A DNA stretch of 64,000 nucleotides, taken from positions 3,100,001-3,164,000 of the forward strand of contig OZ241354.1 of NCBI GenBank assembly GCA_965199945.1, read 5' to 3'. The number at the start of each line of letters is the position of its first letter. Position 1 is the stretch's first letter. Positions 9,196-16,625 of the stretch are shown here, piece after piece. The position numbers were made by a program, and so were the translations under genes. The stretch is from VXYL01 sp965199945. Lineage in GTDB: Bacteria; Pseudomonadota; Gammaproteobacteria; Pseudomonadales; Azotimanducaceae. The notes beneath the pieces are model-generated. The model was not told where the DNA came from and did not search any database. It saw only the letters and a list, made by a program, of their open reading frames with translations.

Positions 9196-9682
9196 ATCGC
9201 GCGCTTGCGGGCGCAAACGAACGCCGCGCCGTGCTGCGTCGAGGGTTCGCCCTCGGTCGGCGACCGGCTGGTCGCTCATCGAGCTGATGGTGGCGCTGGT
9301 CATCATCGGCCTCTTGGCCGGCATCGTCGGCCCGCGCGTGCTCGGCTACCTGGAGCGCGGCCAGGTGCAGACCGTCGAGGCGCAGGTGAAGATGCTCAGC
9401 AACGCCTTGCTCACCTACCGCTTGGACGTCGGCAGATTCCCGACCACGCAGCAGGGATTGAAGGCGCTCACCGCCGCGCCCCAGGAGTCCGCCACCTTCT
9501 GGAACGGCCCCTATCTGGAAGACGAGGTGCCGCTTGATCCTTGGAACACGCCGTACCGCTACGAATCCCCCGCAGACACGATGCAGGGCTTCGCCCTCTA
9601 TTCCCTCGGCGCGGATTCGGCCCTCGGCGGCGAGGACACCGACGCGGAGATCGGCATTGTGCCGGAGAAGCGCGCCAGCTGA
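9179..9682 (+). CDS. gspG: Major pseudopilin GspG
   Basis: A 167-residue type II secretion major pseudopilin. After an unusually long basic leader of 30 residues comes the prepilin peptidase site G|WSLIE, with the conserved glutamate at +5 and a hydrophobic helix (LMVALVIIGLLAGIVGPRVL). The body has the GspG signatures GRFPTTQQGLKALT, GPYLEDEVPLDPW and SLGADSALGGEDTDAEIG (the calcium-binding loop). Phenylalanine is the usual first residue of the mature protein; here it is tryptophan. The start lies inside the end of gspF and the end overlaps the next pseudopilin gene. Confidence 0.93.
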   Translation: MKSPSESRACGRKRTPRRAASRVRPRSATGWSLIELMVALVIIGLLAGIVGPRVLGYLERGQVQTVEAQVKMLSNALLTYRLDVGRFPTTQQGLKALTAAPQESATFWNGPYLEDEVPLDPWNTPYRYESPADTMQGFALYSLGADSALGGEDTDAEIGIVPEKRAS

Positions 9683-10133
9683 CCGGGCGCGTCCGAGCGC
9701 CTTCGACACCAGCGGCGGCTTCACGCTCCTTGAACTCATGGTCGTGCTGGCGCTGCTTGGCCTGATCGTCGCCATCGCGCTGCCCAACCTGCAAACCCTC
9801 TACGACAGCGTCACCCGCAACACCCAACGCGACCGCATCCTCGACCAGATCGCGGTTCTAGGGAGGGAAGCAGCATTGCTGGGGCGGAATTGGGTGGTGC
9901 TCGGCACGACCGGCGAGGTGGCCAGCTTGGATGGCTCCGAAGTGCGCCGGCTCGGCGACATCCACGTGCTGGATGTACCGGAGGGGTGGGATGTGCGCGT
10001 GAACGAACCACTGGTGATCCGCGCCAACGGCGTTTGCCTAGGGGCGGAAGTGTTCCTGCTGCATCGGGGCGAAGTGGTGGAGCGGATCGACCTGGAGCCG
10101 CCGTTCTGTGCTGTGGATCGGAACAGGGAGTAG
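9657..10133 (+). CDS. gspH: Minor pseudopilin, GspH-like
   Basis: A minor pseudopilin of 158 residues if translation begins at the TTG at 9657, which lies six bases after GGAGA and inside the 3' end of gspG. This gives a 21-residue leader ending at G|FTLLE, followed by the hydrophobic helix LMVVLALLGLIVAIALPNLQTLY. The remainder is a short GspH-type beta domain with a cysteine pair (VCLGAE and PPFCAV). It caps the pseudopilus tip in type II systems. The reading frame can be extended upstream but that part only shadows gspG. No gspI, J, K, L, M, C or D follows. Confidence 0.78.
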   Translation: MCRRSAPADRARPSAFDTSGGFTLLELMVVLALLGLIVAIALPNLQTLYDSVTRNTQRDRILDQIAVLGREAALLGRNWVVLGTTGEVASLDGSEVRRLGDIHVLDVPEGWDVRVNEPLVIRANGVCLGAEVFLLHRGEVVERIDLEPPFCAVDRNRE

Positions 10134-10220
10134 GGTTCCGTCGAGTGGCCATCGCTGGCTGGCGTTCCCGGGGGCGCCAACCCCTGCCGAGCACCTGGGC
10201 ACTTAATGTTGCGCACACCC

Positions 10221-10850
10221 CTACGCAAGGCTATGTGGTGAGTGGTCGCCTCGGTACCTTGCTGGCAGCGACGGGCACTGCGCCGCACGGCGCGGGCCGA
10301 TTTGCGCCACGACCCACTCCAAGTGTTGCGGCAACACGCGCATCCTGCCGACGGACAGCATGTTGAAGACCGCATCGGCAAGGTTCGCGCCTAGTGCAGC
10401 TTGCACCGCCATGCACCCAACCAGGTCGACGGTGCTGCCAACCGTCAGATGGCCAAATCGCTCGGCGCAAAGCCGCGTCGCCTTCTTCTCGTCGATCAGC
10501 ACCGTTGCTCCATGCTCCAAAGCGTAGGCGATAGCTGCCGCCTCGCCATCGTCCAAAGTGTGCTGCGCAGCACCGGTGACCAAAGAGGCGAAGTGGCCTA
10601 TGCCTGTGGCACCCAAGTCGACGATGGCCACTTGCCCGCCAGCGATGAGTTTGGCGAGCTTGTCCGCGTCCTCGCGGCCTTGGCTTCGCCCGCTCTCGAT
10701 CTCCGCCTGAACGTCGCCAGGCACCTGCAGTGGACTGCCCAACGGGCCTAGGATCGTGGACGCGAAGCCGCTGGCGATGAGGTTGATGACGACGCTGGCA
10801 TCCGCGACGGTCGGCGTGGCGAGGTCATCGAGACAACTGGGGCAATCCAT
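10221..10850 (-). CDS. PIN-domain nuclease (COG2405-like), last gene of the QueC-like operon
   Basis: A 209-residue PIN-like protein. The first acidic residue is in VADASVVINLIAS, conserved acidic residues follow in PGDVQAEI and LDDGEAAAIAYALEHGA, then IDEKKATRLCAERFG and VGSTVDLVGCMA. This is the layout of the larger predicted PIN nucleases rather than small VapC toxins. The ATG at 10850 has GGAAGGGA just upstream and overlaps the end of the XRE-ImmA gene by 26 bases, so both are expressed together. In XRE-ImmA/IrrE pairs the neighbouring gene is usually the toxin, so this is the likely effector. RNA or DNA specificity is unknown. Confidence 0.82.
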   Translation of the reverse strand: MDCPSCLDDLATPTVADASVVINLIASGFASTILGPLGSPLQVPGDVQAEIESGRSQGREDADKLAKLIAGGQVAIVDLGATGIGHFASLVTGAAQHTLDDGEAAAIAYALEHGATVLIDEKKATRLCAERFGHLTVGSTVDLVGCMAVQAALGANLADAVFNMLSVGRMRVLPQHLEWVVAQIGPRRAAQCPSLPARYRGDHSPHSLA

Positions 10851-11988
10851 CGGTCCCTTCCGCATCGACGCTGTCCAGAATCTCGCGCAGCTCGATTCGG
10901 TCGAGACGCAACAGGCGGGCAAGCTGACCCTCGCTCATCAGATCTTGGCGGTAGGCCTCCGCCGCCAGGAGGTTCAACCGCAACGTGCCCGCCTGCTTGG
11001 TGCCAACGCGCTCTACGTCGTCCGGAGTCAAGTCGTTCAGTACCTCTCTGGCTTGTCGGTTCGTAATGCCGCCATTGGCCTCGAACCAGTCCCAGGCGCC
11101 GGGCTTCACTTGGCGCAGCTCTTCGAGGCGACGAACCAGCGCCTCCCGCGACACGCCGAAAATGTGCGCCATGAGGATGACGTGCCTTCGGGTGAGCGAC
11201 TCCGAGCCTCGCGTCAACTCCGCGAAGCGCTCCATAACCGTTCGGGCGGGCGTCAGGAACGCCCTCGCGAATGCATCGGCATAGCGTTCCTCTCGTGACT
11301 GCCGCTGGCCATCGAAAGCGACTTCGGCGGTCTGACGGCATGACACGAAGTGCCCCAGCTCATGGGCGGCCGTTTGCGCCCTGCGTTCGCGCGGGTGCCT
11401 GGCATTCAGCAGGATGCATGCGCCGGCCGCGTCATCGTACGCGAACGCGCCCGACACGCTCGAGTCGATGGGCCGGACGTAGACGCGTATGCCGAGATCG
11501 ATCTCAAGCAGGCTCACAATGTCCCTGATCGGCGCCGACCCGATGCCAAGCCGGTGCCGTACTTCAGCGGCGTCGGATTCCGCCTGCTCACGCAGGTCGC
11601 CTGGCCTGATGGGCCTCTCGGGAGGATAGGAACGAACCCGCGCGACCGCCAGCACGCCTTCGAGTTCCACTTCGGCCCTGACGAGATTCGACAGCACCTC
11701 TGCGGCTTGATTGACAGCAGCCGCATTGTCGCCAGCGGCCCTCCGGAACCGCGGCAGCATGTCGATGTGCGCCGACTCCAAACGCACCAACGCGTTAACG
11801 GACTCCCCGTAGCTCTGGGCCAGCCGACGAAGCTCCTCCATACGCACCCGTCGCTTGCCGCTCTCGATGGCAACCAGCGTCGTGCGGGCGACCTCGATCC
11901 TGTCCGCCGCTTGCGCTTGCGTGACGCCCGCACGCTCTCGGGCCAAGCGCAGGCGCTTGCCGAGGTCGGCCGCGCCAAGGTCGTTCAT
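10825..11988 (-). CDS. XRE-family regulator with ImmA/IrrE metallopeptidase domain
   Basis: A 387-residue two-domain protein: an N-terminal helix-turn-helix (about 8-65, GVTQAQAADRIEVARTTLVA) and a central ImmA/IrrE zinc peptidase with HELGH at 209-213 and a downstream acidic ligand in EERYADAFARAFLTP. The C-terminal 120 residues look like a second helical domain (HVILMAHIFGVSREALVRRL) that may sense a signal. Proteins of this kind act as repressors or antitoxins that are cleaved, or that cleave a partner, after DNA damage or infection. It overlaps the upstream QueC-like gene by ATGA and the PIN gene by 26 bases, so it is embedded in the four-gene operon. Confidence 0.88.
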   Translation of the reverse strand: MNDLGAADLGKRLRLARERAGVTQAQAADRIEVARTTLVAIESGKRRVRMEELRRLAQSYGESVNALVRLESAHIDMLPRFRRAAGDNAAAVNQAAEVLSNLVRAEVELEGVLAVARVRSYPPERPIRPGDLREQAESDAAEVRHRLGIGSAPIRDIVSLLEIDLGIRVYVRPIDSSVSGAFAYDDAAGACILLNARHPRERRAQTAAHELGHFVSCRQTAEVAFDGQRQSREERYADAFARAFLTPARTVMERFAELTRGSESLTRRHVILMAHIFGVSREALVRRLEELRQVKPGAWDWFEANGGITNRQAREVLNDLTPDDVERVGTKQAGTLRLNLLAAEAYRQDLMSEGQLARLLRLDRIELREILDSVDAEGTDGLPQLSR

Positions 11989-13367
11989 TGTGCCCTCCCT
12001 TCAAGCAGTTGGACTAGGAACGAACTCTCGCCTAAGCTCTCCTTGAACTCCCGCCACTCTCTCGCGTGCTGCTCTAGCAGTCGCAGTACCTTCGATCGTA
12101 CATTGGCCTCGTCCAGACTGCCGCCCCCGCCGAGGCCGGGCGAGTGGCACAACCTTCTAATTTGACGATTGAGGGTATGTCGATCCCATGGCGAACTGTG
12201 CAGTTTGGCTAGCCGGTCAAGGTCCGCAACACCGCTGACGAAGTGGCTGTACATAGCTTTGCCTCTGATTTCGTATCCCGCGGCTGCCCCTTCGCGAAAC
12301 GAACTTGCAGCCAAGCTCTCCCAAACGTAGGTGCTACAAGCCTCCCTGCGCCCTGCCGCATAGAGGCTCATTCGCCTAAGTAAGCAGGCAGAGCAAATTC
12401 CGCACTGCCGCCAAACACCGCTAACTGACGAGTGCCTCTGATCCTGCCAGCAGGACCTCGTGTCTTGCCAAGCACCAATTCCCCTAGAGCGCGTTCTGAA
12501 ATACTCGGTGAGTGTTTCGGCCTTTGTGTGCCAGATTCGAGGATAGACATAGCGAACATCGGTGCCGAGAAGTTTGCCAAGAAAAGTTGACATGCGATCA
12601 AGGAAGTACGGGTGCGAGCGAAGGTCCTCGTATTCTTGACCCACAGGGACAAGCGATGGCCCGAGGATGCCTTGGCCACTCTCGGCTACGATGATCTTGT
12701 TAAGCCCAGCGAGGAAAGCCGCGACGCCGGCAAGAAGCGCAAACTTGAAGGATCGAGACCTGAAGCTGCTCTCGGCAGCACGAAAGCCCGTGACTCGAAA
12801 AGGTACTCCTGCAAAGGGCAGTAAGCCATTGCGTCGGGAAGACGGGATCGTGCCGAGGCGCACCCTCAGTAGGCGACCACATTCGCCCTCGATTAGGCAC
12901 GAAACAGCAAGAGAATCTAAGCCGTCACTGAAAGGGATGACGGCGTACGCATCATCGTCCATCGTGAAAGGCACTTGCCGGGGGCGTGGCACTGGTGCGC
13001 CACGCTGTAGGAACTCAAACCGCCATTTGTCTCCCGTGAGGACCGAAAGCACGTCGTCCACACCTGCGTCGCTCCACAGAGTGGGGTTGTGGACCCTAAC
13101 GCGGAGGTAGATATCCCGGGCCCAGATTCCTTGTTGTCGTCGTTTTCCGCGATCGCAATACTCGACAGCGGCAGCGAGCACAAATGCGTCGTACACCTCC
13201 GGGTGCCAATCCGCAAAGCAGTAAGACTCGATGCTCCTGGTGTCGAACTTAATGTTGTGATCCATTTGACACGGCTGCCAACCGCCCGCCGCCGACTGCC
13301 CTGCTTCGACGACTTCAACACGGTGCTCTGGCAGGTCAGTCACGGTGGGTTCCATTCGTTTGGTCAT
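11985..13367 (-). CDS. QueC-like PP-loop ATPase (deazaguanine-synthase fold) of a putative defence operon
   Basis: A 460-residue protein. After about 140 residues of unrecognised sequence it has a PP-loop variant, VIPFSDGLDSLAVS (residues 143-156; canonical QueC has SGGLDS), and near residues 325-336 the QueC zinc site RQCGICSACLLRR. QueC turns carboxy-deazaguanine into a nitrile using ATP. QueC-like proteins also occur in the Qat and type IV CBASS phage-defence systems. No queD, queE or queF lies nearby, which argues against housekeeping queuosine synthesis. The ATG at 13367 was chosen because it overlaps the upstream stop (ATGA). The gene is visibly less GC-rich than its metabolic neighbours. 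The substrate is unknown. Confidence 0.75.
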   Translation of the reverse strand: MTKRMEPTVTDLPEHRVEVVEAGQSAAGGWQPCQMDHNIKFDTRSIESYCFADWHPEVYDAFVLAAAVEYCDRGKRRQQGIWARDIYLRVRVHNPTLWSDAGVDDVLSVLTGDKWRFEFLQRGAPVPRPRQVPFTMDDDAYAVIPFSDGLDSLAVSCLIEGECGRLLRVRLGTIPSSRRNGLLPFAGVPFRVTGFRAAESSFRSRSFKFALLAGVAAFLAGLNKIIVAESGQGILGPSLVPVGQEYEDLRSHPYFLDRMSTFLGKLLGTDVRYVYPRIWHTKAETLTEYFRTRSRGIGAWQDTRSCWQDQRHSSVSGVWRQCGICSACLLRRMSLYAAGRREACSTYVWESLAASSFREGAAAGYEIRGKAMYSHFVSGVADLDRLAKLHSSPWDRHTLNRQIRRLCHSPGLGGGGSLDEANVRSKVLRLLEQHAREWREFKESLGESSFLVQLLEGRAQ

Positions 13368-13957
13368 AGGGGCACTCCGTCGTCTAAGCCGGTCTTCTTG
13401 AGAGGTACAGGGACAGTCCACTCGAAGTCCATGGCGACCTCTCCGGCCAGGTGCTCCAAGTCCTGCTCGATCTCTTGCTGTAGGCCATCCAAGCGGCTCC
13501 CAATGCGAGACACTCGCTCCGGTGCTCTATGCCGATAGTGGTCCACGATCTGGTTCCTCCGCCGAGCGGCCAAGCCGCAGAGCACATCCTTGACGGCCTT
13601 AACGGAGCTGTCTGGGCACCACGGCGCGTTCGCGACCTCGTGTGCCAGCTCCAGTAGCTCGGCCCGAACGGGATGGCCGTGAGCTTGAAGGCGCAGCTCG
13701 TCGAGTTGGACGGTCAGCGGGCGATGCATGTCCGGCTGCGTCTGGTGGAGGGTCCGAAGCACCTCATTCAGAAACGGGCGGCCGACATCCGAACTCCAAT
13801 CGTGGGCGATGGCTCGACACACAGCTTCTCGCAGGTCCGCTGACCCGTAGTTGCCGTTGTCAAGGCGCTCCGCCACCCGTTTCCAGTGGTTGGAAAGCGG
13901 CAGAGAACGATGTGGCCCGTCGATCATGTCGTACATTCTGACCACTGATGTCGACAT
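13364..13957 (-). CDS. Helical protein of unknown function, first gene of the QueC-like operon
   Basis: A 197-residue protein if started at the ATG at 13957, which has AAAGGG eight bases upstream. I do not recognise the family. It is predicted to be mostly helical with no membrane segment (VAERLDNGNYGSADLREAVCR and VSRIGSRLDGLQQEIEQDLEHL) and a short beta-like tail (MDFEWTVPVPLKK). It ends in an ATGA overlap with the QueC-like gene. By position it could be the protein that the QueC-like enzyme modifies, as QatB is thought to relate to QatC, but I see no sequence match. An internal ATG at 13927 is an alternative start. Confidence 0.6.
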   Translation of the reverse strand: MSTSVVRMYDMIDGPHRSLPLSNHWKRVAERLDNGNYGSADLREAVCRAIAHDWSSDVGRPFLNEVLRTLHQTQPDMHRPLTVQLDELRLQAHGHPVRAELLELAHEVANAPWCPDSSVKAVKDVLCGLAARRRNQIVDHYRHRAPERVSRIGSRLDGLQQEIEQDLEHLAGEVAMDFEWTVPVPLKKTGLDDGVPL

Positions 13958-13963
13958 TGTCAA
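13935..13963 (-). promoter_or_regulatory. Candidate sigma70 promoter of the QueC-like operon
   Basis: On the minus strand TTGACA (13963-13958) is a perfect -35 box. It is followed by exactly 17 bases and CAGAAT (13940-13935), a four-of-six match to the -10 box. Transcription would begin near 13927, at an in-frame ATG, so the mRNA could be leaderless. This conflicts with the Shine-Dalgarno-supported start at 13957, and only one of the two can be right if this is the sole promoter. Confidence 0.35.
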
Positions 13964-14029
13964 TACCCTTTGCACCAGCGAACAGCGGAAGATGAGCCAC
14001 ATGGAACGGCACTCTCAATCCGCCACAAG

Positions 14030-14945
14030 CATCCGCGTTGATCTCGGCCTTCAGCGTCGTCTTCAGCGACTTGTCGGGATCGGTGGCGTTGGCGCCGAGG
14101 AAGTAGGCGTGGCGGACGAAGAAGCTCTCGCCGTTGTAGTCCGTGTCCACGAACCAGCAGGCGATGCCGTCGGCGTTGTCGCTGCGGATGTCGCCGGAGC
14201 CGGGGTGGTAGACGTCCATGCCGTGGACGCGCACGCGCAGTTGGCCGCCGTCCGCTTCTTCCACGGCGATGTCCGGTTCGCCGAAGACGACGAACAGGTT
14301 CCCCTTGCCGGTGTTCTTCAAGTCTTCGGCCATGTGCCGGTCGGCGTTCATGCGCGCCTTCAGCACGGACAACGCGCCCAGCTTGGCGAACCCTGAGGCG
14401 CCGGCGTCGTAGTTGAAGGCGCAGGCGATGAGCACGTCGAAGCCGGCTTCGGCGGCTTCCCGGGCGGCGTCCACCAAGTCCGGGCGGGAGAGGGTGCCGA
14501 ACTCCGGGCCGACGAAGATGCCGGCGCGGTGCTCAAGGCCAGTCTCCTCGTCGCCTTCTGGGTAGCGGCCTTCGGCCCAGACGGCATCGCCGGGCCAAAG
14601 GGGTGAGCGCGGTGAAGGCGATCCTGTCTTCCTTGTGCGCCTGCTGGACGCCGGCGGGTGCGCGGGTTGTCGAGAATGATGGCGGCGAGTCGCGTTTCTC
14701 GCCGCTTGGTCACTTGGTACACGGCCCGCGGCTCGGCCACTCCGTCCGCGTTCGGGGGGCGTCTGCGCGTCCATGACGCGGTGGGGAGACAGGCTCTCTA
14801 CGGTGCCCGGCCACGCGGACGCGCTTCTTGTCCTCGAAGGAGCGGTCGTAGAGGTGTTCGTAGTTCGCCTTGGCGGCGATGGAGGCATCGATCCCGCTGC
14901 CGTCGATGCGTCGCTCCCACCACTGGGCATGAAAGCCGCCGGGCT
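14030..14945 (-). pseudogene. Decayed C-terminal fragment of a second DNA adenine methyltransferase
   Basis: This stretch is closely similar to bases 18485-19390, which encode about residues 592-893 of the intact methyltransferase at 18359-21163. The best preserved part reads PGDAVWAEGRYPEGDEETG, then KGNLFVVFGEPDIAVEEA and VDTDYNGESFFVRHAYFLGA. Upstream of that the frame is broken several times and the catalytic motifs (DPPY, FxGxG-like) are absent. It ends at a junction about 70 bases before the QueC-like operon. With the N-terminal fragment at 24923-25317 it looks like the two ends of a former mod gene whose middle was lost. Confidence 0.85.
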
Positions 14946-14965
14946 TCACAAGCTGTATCTCGCAA

Positions 14966-16239
14966 CATTGCTGTCCCATTAACTCCAGGCGAACTTCATC
15001 TCGGCTTGCGGAGGACGGATCGGCGGGGCCTGGGCCTTGTTTCCGAGCAGGTCGTCGAGATGCCTCCGCTCGAACAGATTGAGCTGCAGAAGGCGCAGGA
15101 TTTCGCCCAGCTTCCAGCCGCGGCGGCTGAGGAACTTCACGTGGCACACCAGCAGGTACATGCACATGGCGATCCACAGCTGCGTCAGCACGGCGTTGCG
15201 CGACGTGCCAACGAAGCTCTTCACCTTCAGGTTCTGCTTGATCCACTTGAAGAACAGCTCCACCTGCCAGCGCGACTTGTAGATGTCCGCGATGGTCCTC
15301 GCCGACAGGTCGAAGTTCGTCGTCAGGAAGACGCAGCGCTTCCCCGTGTCCGGGTCGCGGCAGCCGATCCGACGCAGCCGGCGCGGGCGCCGCCTGCGGC
15401 CCCGCGCGCTCGTGAACTCGATGGTCTGGTCGGACGTGACGCCCAGCCGCCGGTTCGCTTCCCGCCTCTCCACGACGCGGTACCTGACCCCCCTCTTGAG
15501 CCGCGTCACCAGGAAAATCCCTTGCGAAATCAACGAGTCGATCCACGCGAAGTCCATGTACGCCCGGTCCGCCGCGACGATGCTCCCCTTCGGCAGGCGC
15601 AGCGCCCGCGCCGCCTCGATGTCCGCCGTCCTCGCGTCCGTCACCGTCATGAACGCCGGCAGATGCCCCGCGTGGTCCAGCGCCACGTGCGCCTTCACCC
15701 CGCCCTTCGTCCGCCGGAACTTCGCCCACGGGAACATCGACAGGCACAGATCGATCACCGTCGAGTCCAGCGAGTACAGCGGGTTCTTGAACCGGAACCC
15801 GTGCCCCGGCGACGCCGACCGGCAGCGCCCCAGCAGCGCCCCGAACAGGTCCCGGTACAGTTCCCACGGCTTCTCCGCGTTCACCCGCGCCAGCGACGAC
15901 CGCGACACCTCGCCGACGCCCAGGTGGCACAGCTTGCGCGACTGCGCCGACAGGTTCGACACGATGTCCCGAAGGCTGCAGCGCCCCGTCAGCTGCGCCA
16001 TCCCCATCGCCACGAACTGGCCCCACCGCGGCAGCTTGCGCGGCTTTCCGCCCCGTCCGTGCTTCCGCCAGCCCCTCGAACTCATGTCTCGGCACCAGCT
16101 TGAGCAGGTGCCCGAATATCGTGCTATTGTGCACCACGGCTTGGATCCCCTGTGTTTCGATTGGTTTTTCGTCAAACACAATCATACCGCACGGGGCGAT
16201 CCAAGCCTCCTATTGATCCGAGTTAATGGGACAGCAGTG
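14966..16239 (-). mobile_element. IS4-family insertion sequence, complete ends, 9-bp target duplication
   Basis: The element has 20-bp terminal inverted repeats. The left end reads cattgctgtcccattaactc (14966-14985), and the right end (16220-16239) is its inverse with one mismatch. It is flanked by a perfect 9-bp direct repeat, ATCTCGCAA, at 14957-14965 and 16240-16248. The length is 1274 bp. It carries one transposase gene on the minus strand whose stop lies inside the left inverted repeat. It sits between the methyltransferase remnant and the Fic remnant, so it landed in already decaying sequence. Confidence 0.92.
14979..16185 (-). pseudogene. IS4-family DDE transposase, frameshifted near its N-terminus
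   Basis: About 400 residues. The body has the IS4-type core: LDSTVIDLCLSMFPWAKFR (first Asp), VAADRAYMDFAWID (second Asp), and the YREK-like YKSRWQVELFFKWIKQ (Glu). The N-terminus NSTIFGHLLKLVPRHEFEGLA is in one frame and the continuation KHGRGGKPRKLPRWGQFVA is in another. A single-base indel near 16065 therefore separates them, and the enzyme is probably inactive unless this is a sequencing error. A shorter product could begin at 16181 in the main frame, with a garbled first 40 residues. Confidence 0.85.
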
Positions 16240-16240
16240 A

Positions 16241-16567
16241 TCTCGCAAGGGCGCGCTTGCGACCACCGCTATCGAGGGAAACACGCTCTCGAAGAACGAA
16301 GCGCGTGCGGGCGCAACCGATCGGCGGCGCCGCACACTCGCCCTCGTGCTCTCTTCGCGAACGGACGCCGTGCCGCTCGACGAACTGCCGAACCTCGACG
16401 TCGACGTGGCCCGCGCATACGCCCGCCTCTCCCGGCGCACGCTGATTCGCGACGCCTACGCACTTGTGGACCTCGGCCTGCTCCGCCGCGATGACCGTGC
16501 GTTTCGGGTCAACCTCGGGTTCGTCCTGGCCTTCCTGCCGAGGCGGTACGAAGGGCGGGTCGAATAG
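16241..16567 (+). pseudogene. Remnant of a Fic-family protein
   Basis: One open frame reads through 16241-16567. It starts with ALATTAIEGNTLSKNEAR, which resembles the N-terminal regulatory segment of Fic proteins (the IEGNTL motif). It then jumps to a winged-helix-like end, LSRRTLIRDAYALVDLGLLRRDD. The central Fic core with HPFxxGNG is missing, so most of the gene was deleted. The right copy of the IS target duplication is at its left edge. The identification rests on a short motif, so other sources are possible. Confidence 0.42.
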
Positions 16568-16625
16568 CCGGCCGGCATCGGCGTTAGGCCAACATTGTCA
16601 ACTGGGTTCGATCCGGTGCCATGTT

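Noticed and set aside
6022..9324. 1100-codon open frame on the minus strand over gspE and gspF
   Set aside because: High GC leaves antisense frames open. The translation is rich in H, R, Q and A and has no known motif, while the plus strand encodes clear secretion proteins.
10134..10220. Inverted repeat TGGCG...CGCCA as a terminator after gspH
   Set aside because: Stem of only five pairs and no T-run on either strand.
16599..16620. tRNA-like T-arm (ACTGGGTTCGATCCGGT), possible attachment site
   Set aside because: With a standard seven-base loop the stem does not pair beyond one base, and there is no acceptor stem, D-arm or anticodon arm. Probably chance.
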